This document shows, piece by piece, positions 55,641 through 64,000 of a stretch of 64,000 bases of DNA (position 1 is its first letter; every line of letters begins with the position of its first letter). Below the pieces are notes generated by a model. That model was not told where the DNA came from, did not search any database, and was given only the letters and a program-made list of their open reading frames with translations. This DNA is from Vombatus ursinus (lineage: Eukaryota; Chordata; Mammalia; Diprotodontia; Vombatidae): positions 14,737,888-14,801,887 of the forward strand of contig NW_020954608.1 in NCBI RefSeq assembly GCF_900497805.2, written 5' to 3'. A program made the translations under genes and the position numbers.

Positions 55641-57309
55641 GTAAGTACTTTAAGCTTAGAGTCTACCCTCAGGGTATGATTCCTGTGTGTATGTATCTCT
55701 TAAATATTCTTAGACAATTTAATAACTTTTTATAGGTGTATAAAAAACTGGACAATCAGTGACTAAAAATTTTCCAGCACTTGGACTTTAATAAAACCTC
55801 TATGTCTTAAAGATATTTGGGTAACTTTTTTTAGTTAGCAGTCAATCTGTGTAAATTGTTTACAATCAAGCAGCTATTTTCTGTAATGCGTAATAACAAC
55901 AATCATTTATTAAACACTTAATATATGCCAGGCAGTGTGCTCTGTGCAGGAAACTATAAGCAAATATAATCCCTGAGCTTACCTTTTCTTGGGGGAAGAT
56001 AGTACGTAAAAGGAAGTTTCATACATAAAAAGGGTACCCAGATAGGGACATGGTGGAGAAATAAGCCCGGAAAGAGATGAATGAGTGAATGTAGCTGGGC
56101 TGGGGGATTTCCTTTAAATGGAGGTTCAGGGAAGAGCTGCCTCATCAGAACAGAGGGCTCTGGAGTTGAAGTGATCTTCCACAACAACAAGGCTTTTGGG
56201 TCATGGTAGAGAAAGAAGTCCAGAGAGTCAAGAGGAGAGCCCAGAGAGGAATGTGCATCATTTTCTAAATAAAATAAAAATTTTTTTTCCTATTCTGAGT
56301 ACTGGTTGAGATTTTTTGTTTGCCTCCTCTAAAAAAGTTAAGGCAAAATATCCTCTGTTTAAGAGTTATTTATAAGATGCCCTGACTTTCAAGCCTATAG
56401 TATTTTCTTGACTATTCAAGTAGTAGAATTTATTTTTAATTAGAAAGTGAAATTGTAAATAACTGAAAAGTGTTTGAATAGTTTCCAGTAATTATGTGTT
56501 CTTTAAATTATCTCTTCTGCATCGCAGTTGAGATTGGTGATTGTGATTATTCTTAGCATTGATTCTACAGCAGAAAAAATTTTTAAACCCTTGGCACAAA
56601 ACTCCAATTATATCCCTATGTTTTAAGTTGAGCAGTTCACCAAAGTATCATTAATGTCATATAAACATTCTTTTTAAAAAAAATTTTAAATTGATGTTTC
56701 ACTGCTGCTTTGAGTGAAAAAATTGTTTTATATTTTAACATTTAAAGACTTATTTATAGTCATCATTGCGGAATTTTAGATTGAAATTTCGTATACGTTT
56801 TAATTTGAATCAACAAATATTAATTGAAATATGAGGTATGCCAGTCAATTGAATTTAAATTTCCAGATTAATAATAAAAAATAATAGGCTATTATTTCAG
56901 TTAATCAGAGAACTTTTAGTAACTGAATACATACATTTGAAAAACTTGTAGATGAGGCAATCTTTTTGTGCAAGGGCTAGAATTTTCCCTAGTACCTTAT
57001 ATAGTGTGTGTGTGTTTTTTTTTTTTAGGTAAATTTTTTAATAGCTATCAATTGATTAGCATAGCTAGCTTTAGCATCACATGACAACCACCCTTCTACC
57101 TCTTCTGCCTCAGGATCTAGTTAGGAAAGTCATTCAGTATTGGCTTATATGTTAGAATTGTAACTTCTATCTCAATTTTCCTGGAGATTTTATATTCTGG
57201 ATCTTAGCTCATCTTGGCTTCTGATTTTCTAATAGAACTTGTACTTAGGTCAGTATGTTTTTATTACTCTTATTTATAAAAGAGTGTGTGTGTGTGTGTG
57301 TAAAAATAG

Positions 57310-57572
57310 TGACAGTAATGGTTAGCATTTATATAGTGCTATTTGTGCCAGACACTGTGCTACACCTCACAAATATCTCATTTGTTCCTTAAAACAACCT
57401 TGGAAGGTAGGTGCTATTATTATTTTCATTTTGCTAATGAGGAAACTGAGGCAGTCAGAGGTTAAGTGATTTGGCCCAGGATCATCCAGCTATTCAGTAT
57501 CTGAGGCTAGATTTGAAATTAGGTCTTCCTGATTCCATGCCTAGTACTGTTCACTATACCACCTACCTGACT
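57310..57572 (-). mobile_element. MIR/THER-like SINE, antisense
   Basis: GCATTTATATAGTGCTATTT, TAATGAGGAAACTGAGGCAG, GGCCCAGGATCATCCAGCTA, TAGGTCTTCCTGATTCCATG; near full length. Confidence 0.85.
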
Positions 57573-57892
57573 ATTAAAATGTAACAAAGACATACTGTAT
57601 ATTTTTCAAACAATTATTACCTCCTGCTTTCGGTTTCTTTCTTTTATTCCCCCCAGTATTCTGATAGTATTATTAAGCTGTTGTCCCATAATACTAGATC
57701 CTCATTTGAAGCAAATCTGAGCCACAAGGACCAGGAATTTCTGCTAAGTAGGGGAAAAAGGAAAAAATGATTTATCAGTGTTATTGTTATTCCTATTTAA
57801 TCTTATCTGTAAGTTTAAACTGTTCTTGTGTACTTTTTATCTCTACTTTTTCACTCTGATGACATCCTGCCTCTCCAATTAAAAAAAAAAAG

Positions 57893-58125
57893 CCAGTTTG
57901 TATGTAATGCTTTAAAGTTTTGAAAGCACTTTACATATATAACCTCATTTTATCTTCACAACAAACCTGTGAGGTAGGTACTAGTATCTCTGTTTTACAG
58001 ATGATTATACTGAGTCTGTAGGAGGTTAAGTCACTGTTGAAGAAAGTTAAAGGTAAAGGTGCAGAATTCGGACTTTGGCATTTGTGACTCCAAATCTAGC
58101 ACTTTGTGCACTTCACCTCTTAACT
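57893..58125 (-). mobile_element. MIR, antisense
   Basis: AAAGCACTTTACATATATAA, AACCTGTGAGGTAGGTACTA and ACAGATGATTATACTGAG. Confidence 0.8.
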
Positions 58126-58244
58126 CTGTTATCACTAATATCCTCCTCATCTGAAACAGACATTATCAAGAAATCAAAGCCTAGAGAAAGACTTCAATAA
58201 GGCTCCATATTGCCATCCCTAGCATGTGACCCCCAGACCCCTGT

Positions 58245-58405
58245 GTGACAAAAGAATCTTGGGAAACGTGGGTTCTTACTTTGATCCTGCAACTAACTGA
58301 TTCCTGACTCAAGCTGGTCACTTAGCCTCTCTGGTCCTCTGTTGCTTAAATGTAAAGTAAAAGTTTTGAACTAAACTCCAGAGTCTTTCTGGTTCTCACA
58401 TTCTG
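58245..58405 (+). mobile_element. MIR
   Basis: GGTCACTTAGCCTCTCTGGT, TCCTCTGTTGCTTAAATGTA and TCTTTCTGGTTCTCACATTC. Confidence 0.7.
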
Positions 58406-58767
58406 TGCAACTGTCACAATGCAAAAGATGTTTATGCCCTTCTCTTTTCCCTTTCCCAAAGTGTAATTTGGGAGTGGAGTATAAGGAAGGAGTAATTTAT
58501 GCTTTATTTTAGATTGTTTTTTCACAGAAGTTTTAATGAAAGTCTAAGGACCATTTCTTTTTTTCTTTTAATCCCCATAGAATTTACCATAATTCTAGGA
58601 ACATACTAATTTATCAATAAGTAATGCATTTTAAAAATAAAAGCTAATAAGCAATGCACATATATCTTAGAAAAATGAGCAAAAACATCCCTCAAACCTG
58701 AAAATAAATAAATTTTAAAATTTCAAAGAGCACTTTCAAAGTTGTTAAATTTCTTAATTTCTTCAAG

Positions 58768-58910
58768 GAATCTCGTAGACTGTATCAGTTTCATTATGTG
58801 AATTGGCCAGACCATGATGTTCCTTCATCATTTGATTCTATTCTGGACATGATCAGCCTTATGAGGGAATACCAAGAACATGAAGATGTGCCTATTTGTA
58901 TACACTGCAG
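58768..58910 (+). CDS. PTPN12: PTPN12 exon 8: WPD loop and catalytic cysteine
   Basis: 143 bp encoding residues 185-231 plus two bases of codon 232. It contains [14 protein letters not shown], the mobile WPD loop whose aspartate (D199) is the general acid, and ends VPICIHC, where the final Cys is the catalytic nucleophile (C231). The HC(S) motif is cut by intron 8 inside the serine codon (AG here, T in exon 9), so the P-loop is built only after splicing. One change from remembered human is MRKYQEH to MREYQEH. Acceptor TTCTTCAAG; donor GTACAA, the least consensus-like donor of the gene. Confidence 0.97.
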
Positions 58911-59729
58911 GTACAAAAGAGTTTTCAAATAGATTGTCGTGATTTTTTTTTTTGCTTAAAAGTTTGAATAAAGTTGTGGTTATTTCTGATATCTGTACAT
59001 GGTAAACTTAATTTTTTACTAGTTTTGAGTGACTGTACTTTAGGCATAATAATTATTGCTTGTATTCACATTTTTTGTGATGTTCTTTCACACAAATGTT
59101 CTTGCATTGAAGGAATTTTTTTTCCTAAAAAGTTATGTAAAAGCATGGTTTGAAACATAGCATCAATTTTACTACATATAAATGTTATATTAATCATGTT
59201 AAACATAAATAAATTTATATTGGGTTTGGGAAGGAGGGCACTAATAGTTGTAGAGAATCAGGAAAGAAGTAGAAAATGGTCCTTGGGCTCCATCTTAAAC
59301 TCTGAATTGGAAGTAAGGAGGAAGTAAGATAAAGAGGGGCAGCCCCTGGCATATGTTGGTATACAGGGAGTGTTAAAATCTCTATGTGAATGCTTTCAGG
59401 GTGTCAGTAGACCCTTAATTAGAAGTTTCATGGAAGAATAGTGAAAAAGAATTATATATAGTCACTTTCATTAGTGGAAGGCATCGCCACATCACTGAGA
59501 CCACTGGCCTATTGAAGTACAAGTATGAATTTACATTGATAATAAAATAAAAATGCCATTATAAGGATAAAATATATTTAATAAGAACACTATTGTAATT
59601 GAAAAGTAGATGTACTTAAAATAATTTAATGAAATTTTAGTTCTCTATGTGAAAATATCCATCTTATTGCTGTGTTTACTATTTTATAACATGTATCAAA
59701 TAGTATTTTTAAAAATTATATATCCATAG
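58911..59729. other. Intron 8, unassigned
   Basis: 59220-59500 stands out by higher GC (GGGGCAGCCCCTGGCATATG, CACATCACTGAGACCACTGG) and may be an unrecognised dispersed repeat. Remainder AT-rich. Confidence 0.4.
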
Positions 59730-59796
59730 TGCAGGTTGTGGAAGAACAGGAGCCATTTGTGCCATAGATTATACATGGAATTTGCTAAAAGCTGGG
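59730..59796 (+). CDS. PTPN12: PTPN12 exon 9: P-loop AGCGRTG
   Basis: 67 bp: completes Ser232 and encodes residues 233-254, [17 protein letters not shown] then LLKAG. Together with exon 8 it gives the PTP signature [11 protein letters not shown]237 binds the phosphate. Its acceptor (TATATATCCATAG) has only a weak pyrimidine tract, unlike the other exons. Donor GTAAGG. It ends in phase 0. Confidence 0.97.
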
Positions 59797-61650
59797 GTAA
59801 GGATAATTTTAATTGGTATTATGACATTTTTCATGGCTTTTCTTTTCAATAAATTGGAGAAAAAAGAATTTTGAAACTTCCTGTGGTTATAGAAAATAGT
59901 TTCAATGAGCTGGTATACACACATATGACAGTGGATGTGTAAACAGTTGTGAATGATACATACTGATATATAATTACTTAGGGTGTGGGGTTTGGAGGAT
60001 GATGAAGATGCCACTTCCTTGCCTTTAGTGAGTACATGCTTTAAATAGCTCTTAAAATATCTTTGAAGATATTAGATCACTTTTTATTTTAGGTTTTAGC
60101 CACTAAGAAGGTTATTTTTTCATTAAACTAATATGGTTCTAAAAATTTTAATTGCATACTTGGATAAAAAAAGCTTGGTTACAGGCCCAACGTTTTTTTT
60201 TTAATTTTCGAAAAGAAAACAAAAAATATGAAAGGTTCTGCTGGGTTTAGTGTGCCCTAACTTTGTGCCTTGAATCATTTGTCACTTGTGAAAAACATTT
60301 TAATCCTGCCTTCCCTAACCTTGTAGCATTTAAAAAAAAATTTCTTGATATGAGTGTAACGGAGAAAAAAAACAACAGAAAAGCAAATAAAATTCAGAAT
60401 TGGGCTTACAATAGTTTTAAACATTAGCACTCTTTTCAGTGAGTTGAGAAACTTCCCTGAGCCAAAGATAAAGAAAGAAAGAGAAGAGAAAGGGAAAACC
60501 CCATTCTTTTTGCCACCCATATGACCTGTTTTGCCCGTTTTTTAATCCCCTAACTCAGTGGAGCAAAAAACAAAGGGAGATAAGAAAAGGAAAAAAGGGT
60601 AAGCCTCTTCCCGTTACTATTGTCATACTACCAGCAGCCCTAACCTACAACTTTTAGTTTCTCCTATACCTTTCCTCAGTCTGCTTTCCTCTAGTCTCCT
60701 TCAGATTTAGCTCTTAGAAACCTGGCTGCATTCTCAGGCAAATCAAAGTAAAACAAGTTTGTTTATTTAAAATAATAGTTGCCATGTTTCTTATGGTTAT
60801 TCATTATTCAGTGAAGGGATATTTCTTGACCCTATTATGTGTAAAGCATTGTAATAAATACTCTGGGGAATAAAAAGAAACGTAAGACATGGTCCTTTTC
60901 TCCTAGAAATTATAATTTAATTAGTGAAAGTTAATATGACTTGTGATAATTCAGCAGTACAAAGTTATATGCGACAAATTCGAAGTGCATAAGTTAGCTC
61001 ATTTCTACATCTATAGTTCTGTTTAGTGAGTTTTTATTCACAAGGAAACCAAAAATATAGTTATGTCCAACATATGATGAGAAATTTCAGAAATATTTTT
61101 CAAAAAATTTTTTTGTGGGGGAAAAAAGACAGTTAAAAGTGTTTTGGCTAATAAAATTTAGATTAAGCAAGACACTCCTTTTCCTTTGTGCTCTATTAAG
61201 TTAGAGTTTTAACAGTATGTTAACATATCTTTAATAAGAAAAACATTTTCAGATGTCTAAAATAGTGTTTCAAGAATGTGCAATTTTATATGTGTCCCTT
61301 CTTTTCCACGCTATAGAAGTGAGAAGCTAGGAAGAGGAAAGGAACTACCCATGGTGGTACTAGCATGGACTTTTCCCTACCTTATTCCCCTTCCTCTTTC
61401 CTTTTGCCAGAGTTAAAAGTAAGAAACAAGTAAAGATAGGACAGGAAGCAGCAAGAGGAGAATTTTAGAGCTTGGTTGGCATAGTTACAATAGGAGGGAA
61501 GGAAGGGAATCTGTCGCTGCCTGAGAAGAATGAATGGCAACCAGTAGGTGAAGAATGTGAGTAAATCATGTATAAGACACACACTATATTTAGGTTGTAT
61601 TTTCTGTACAATTATTTACCAGAATTCATGCAATAAATTATTTGTTTTAG
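59797..61650. other. Intron 9: mostly unassigned, one L2 scrap
   Basis: 60800-60950 is a decayed antisense L2 3' end (ACCCTATTATGTGTAAAGCA, ACTCTGGGGAATAAAAAGAA). The rest, including purine-rich 60470-60610, is unassigned. Confidence 0.5.
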
Positions 61651-61728
61651 AAAATACCTGAGGAGTTTAATGTATTCAATTTAATACAAGAAATGAGAAC
61701 ACAAAGGCATTCCGCAGTACAGACAAAG
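61651..61728 (+). CDS. PTPN12: PTPN12 exon 10: Q-loop
   Basis: 78 bp, 26 codons, residues 255-280: KIPEEFNVFNLIQEMRTQRH followed by SAVQTK. The MRxQR and the Q of SAVQTKEQY (Q278) are the conserved Q-loop that positions the hydrolytic water. Acceptor TTGTTTTAG, donor GTATAT. It is separated from exon 11 by only 103 bp, the smallest intron in the window. Confidence 0.97.
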
Positions 61729-61831
61729 GTATATTTTTGTTCCTTTTGCAAATGTATTATTACATTAGTATGAATTCCTTGGCTGTTTAAAAATATTTTA
61801 TTTTGTTTCTTCCTTTATTGGTTCACAATAG

Positions 61832-61930
61832 GAACAGTATGAACTAGTTCATCGAGCTATCGCCCAATTGTTTGAAAAGCAACTTCAAAAATATGAAAAA
61901 TACACAGACTGGAAAATTTCTGATGTAGTG
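61832..61930 (+). CDS. PTPN12: PTPN12 exon 11: end of the PTP domain and start of the linker
   Basis: 99 bp, 33 codons, residues 281-313. The first 19 residues, EQYELVHRAIAQLFEKQLQ, are family-perfect and form the last helix of the catalytic domain. The remaining 14, KYEKYTDWKISDVV, differ strongly from remembered human LYEIHGAQKIADGV, though length and flanking splice sites are the same. This is where the folded domain ends and the flexible region leading to the proline-rich/PEST tail begins, so lower constraint is plausible. Acceptor TTCACAATAG, donor GTAAGT, phase 0. Later exons are outside the window. Confidence 0.95.
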
Positions 61931-64000
61931 GTAAGTTATTGGGACTTCAGATTTTCAGGAAATTTCTTTCTTACTAAGATACATCAGATATTTCAGCTTT
62001 CAATTATCCATTTAAGTATGAACTTCTTTTAAGAATTCTCTTTATTGCAATATTTTGTTCACATGGTGGCAGCTACTTAATATTTCTTGGCTGTGTCTCC
62101 TCTATGATAGGTGTTCAGGGAATGAAAACTAATTTAAATTAAATGCCAAATATAGTTGTAAAATTACCTGCCTCCCTAAAGATTCTGAGTTATCATTTCT
62201 GAATTTTTATCCTATTTCTCCTTCTTTGTATGTTGATTTGCATTCATATCCTTTCTGCTCCCGGATTTGAAATTTTGTTTTTTATCTGTTTAGTCATTTT
62301 GATTCTGTATTAAAACTTCTTGAAGAAATACGATCTGTGTATTTTAACTTCTATGTTAACATACTTAACCTGCAGAGATTTTGGTTCCAAGTCAGAAAAA
62401 AAAATTTTTAAAGATACATATCTGGTAGTTAGGTTATTACTAAAGTTTATTTCTATACATAAAAGACCATTTTATACCTTTAAATTGAAATTAAAACTCT
62501 GAATGACAGCAATGCCATTTTTTTATTCTGTTCTTTCCCTTCTCCATTAGAATCCCTTCTTTCTCTCTCTCTCTGTCTCTCTGTCTCTCTCTCTCTCTCT
62601 CACTCTCACTCATTCTCATCACTTCTTTCCTATATCTTATTGCTTCTGCTAAGTGATAGGATTGTTTAAAGTAGGAAATATATGCCTAGGAGCTAGCACC
62701 AAACATTTGTCACCTGTCATCTGATGATCCAGCCGGCCCAAAAAGTACTAATTTTGAAAAAGAAAAGAGTTCTTCCTTTTCTTTTTTTCTTAGTGATTTA
62801 CCAATTTATTTATTTGTTTTGAATGAGGAAATGGAGACTTAGAGAAGAGGTAATTTCTCTAAGATCACTGAGCTAGTCATAATACAGTCAAGATAAAAAA
62901 AAAAAAGCAAACAGACCTGAGTTGCTTGACTGTTAAGTGGGTTGGTATCTTATACCACAACAGTCAAGAATTTTTCAGAAACTGAAAAAAGGAACACTTC
63001 AGGAAGGAAGTGGAACACTTGTGGGTAATTCTTTTCAAACATGTACTGATCCTATGACAAATCCTGAGAATGAATTTTCAGAATAAATTCCTATTTACAG
63101 CTTACCTGTCACTTTTTCTCATAAAGTACTATAGAAAACATACAAATTCTGGTTGTTTGGATTTCAGATAAACAGGAATAGAAGTATATTGTATGTATTT
63201 TTAGGCTTTTTCAATATACTGATAATTTTTGTTGATTTTTACTCTCCTTTTTTCTTTAAAAATATTTCTCTTTAAAAATGATTTATTTATTTTAAGCATT
63301 GTTTTCTGTTTATATTTTGACTTCCAAATTTCCCTACTCCCACCCAATGAGAAGGAAAGCAATATGCTATCAATTATACATGTGAAATCATGCAAAACAT
63401 GTTATATGGGATTGCTCTCTGGGAGTGGGAGAAGATGGGTATTGGGAGAAATTCTGACAATATAAAAAAAAAACTAAAAATTTGTTTTAAAAAACAGAAA
63501 GAGACACAGGCACTAGACCTGTGATTTCATTGGTATAGGGAACTCTGCAGAGAATAACTATCCTTTTTGGATCAGCACATCAGCACCTTCTCTGAAAACT
63601 GAGTTGTCTGAAGCATTGCAAGATTAAGGAATTTGAATCAGGTCTTCCTACCTCAAAGACCGGCTCTATCCCCTAGGCCACATTCCTCTACCCTTCCCTG
63701 TCACTCACCTAAAGATTTTATATTGCAAATGCATAGTTGAAAAGATTGAAGTTAAAGGCCACAAACTAAAATCAAAGATCTGTTTAACTATCCTATACAA
63801 CAGAGAAGACAACAGCTCACAATTTAAAGTTGGAAGACCTGAAAAAAACTCAAACTAAAATTGAGAGTTCCTTTATAGGTTGAACCTCCCAGGCTTCAGC
63901 CAGCAAATACTCATAGACACTGCTGGGCAGCCCAGGGCATTGTCATTTGGTGATATAAGCTCATTTGCACACCATTGTAGAGAAGACAAGAGGTGATTAT
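61931..64000. other. Intron 11, incomplete
   Basis: 62555-62606 is a (CTCT/GTCT)n microsatellite. 62815-62890 and 63515-63690 are antisense MIR/MAR1-like SINEs (GAGGAAATGGAGACTTAGAG; GAATCAGGTCTTCCTACCTC). 63300-63405 is an antisense L1 3'UTR end of subfamily B (CCAATGAGAAGGAAAGCAAT, ACATGTGAAATCATGCAAAA). Elsewhere nothing is recognised; no exon 12 (expected to start NEINTEN-like) was found before the window ends. Confidence 0.55.

Larger units (their letters stand above)
55641..58767. other. Intron 7: L2 end, SINEs and unassigned DNA
   Basis: 55890-55975 is an antisense L2 end (CATTTATTAAACACTTAATA, ATGCCAGGCAGTGTGCTCTG). 55976-56260 continues as purine-rich DNA of unknown type. 57283-57302 is (TG)n. 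Between 56260 and 57280 and at 58406-58767 nothing is recognised. Confidence 0.5.
1..64000 (+). other. PTPN12: PTPN12 gene, internal part (intron 1 to intron 11)
   Basis: Protein tyrosine phosphatase non-receptor type 12 (PTP-PEST) removes phosphate from tyrosines of cytoskeletal and adhesion proteins such as p130Cas, paxillin and PSTPIP (known for the family). Ten exons on this strand join in one frame: 31049-31157, 47587-47663, 48910-49005, 49916-49954, 54266-54337, 55581-55640, 58768-58910, 59730-59796, 61651-61728 and 61832-61930. Together they encode 280 residues, human positions 34-313 if exon 1 has the usual 33 codons. With that numbering the catalytic Cys falls at 231, the WPD Asp at 199 and the P-loop Arg at 237, exactly the family positions. 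Intron sizes are 16429, 1246, 910, 4311, 1243, 3127, 819, 1854 and 103 bp. No exon 1, start codon, CpG island or promoter is seen; no stop codon or 3'UTR is seen. PTPN22 and PTPN18 are paralogues, but the residue match is to PTPN12. Confidence 0.96.

Noticed and set aside
61931-64000. Search for PTPN12 exon 12
   Set aside because: No splice-flanked stretch resembling the next human exon (NEINTEN...) was found in the last 2 kb.

Overview
The window is mammalian intronic DNA, almost certainly from a marsupial. The evidence is the repeat mix. There are many tRNA-headed CORE-SINEs beginning GGGCAGCTAGGTGG, SINEs with an RTE/BovB-like tail (GACACGACTGAA type), at least two LINE-1 3'-end subfamilies of marsupial type, abundant L2, and older MIR/THER-like, CR1/L3-like and RTE relics. 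The species cannot be fixed from the sequence. All repeat family names rest on recognition from memory; no library search was possible.

One protein-coding gene is supported: PTPN12 (PTP-PEST, a cytosolic non-receptor protein tyrosine phosphatase), on the + strand. Ten consecutive coding exons were found, all with GT donors and AG acceptors, and they join in one open frame. In human numbering they are exons 2-11, residues 34 to 313: nearly the whole catalytic domain and the start of the linker to the PEST-type tail. The visible active-site features are the pTyr-loop NRY, the WPD loop, the P-loop [10 protein letters not shown] (split by intron 8) and the Q-loop glutamine. Exon 1 with the promoter lies beyond the left edge, and the C-terminal tail exons lie beyond the right edge.

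Layout: 1-31048 is intron 1 (incomplete), filled with L2, L1 and SINE copies and a 7SL RNA pseudogene. Exon 2 is at 31.05 kb. Intron 2 (16.4 kb) is again repeat-rich. Exons 3-11 are at 47.6-61.9 kb with introns of 103 bp to 4.3 kb. The window ends in intron 11. At 21.7-28.0 kb lies a block of several L2 copies, all in + orientation, that gives the + strand a long pyrimidine-rich bias and explains most of the longer random ORFs there.

No operon, CRISPR array, phage, novel gene system or second gene was found. The most interesting points are genome-archaeological: two SINEs landed at the same target leaving three copies of one 10-bp duplication, a scrambled L1 with a clear 15-bp duplication and an inserted hAT-like L2-derived segment, a 7SL pseudogene, an exact 63-bp tandem duplication, and an apparently fast-evolving end of PTPN12 exon 11.
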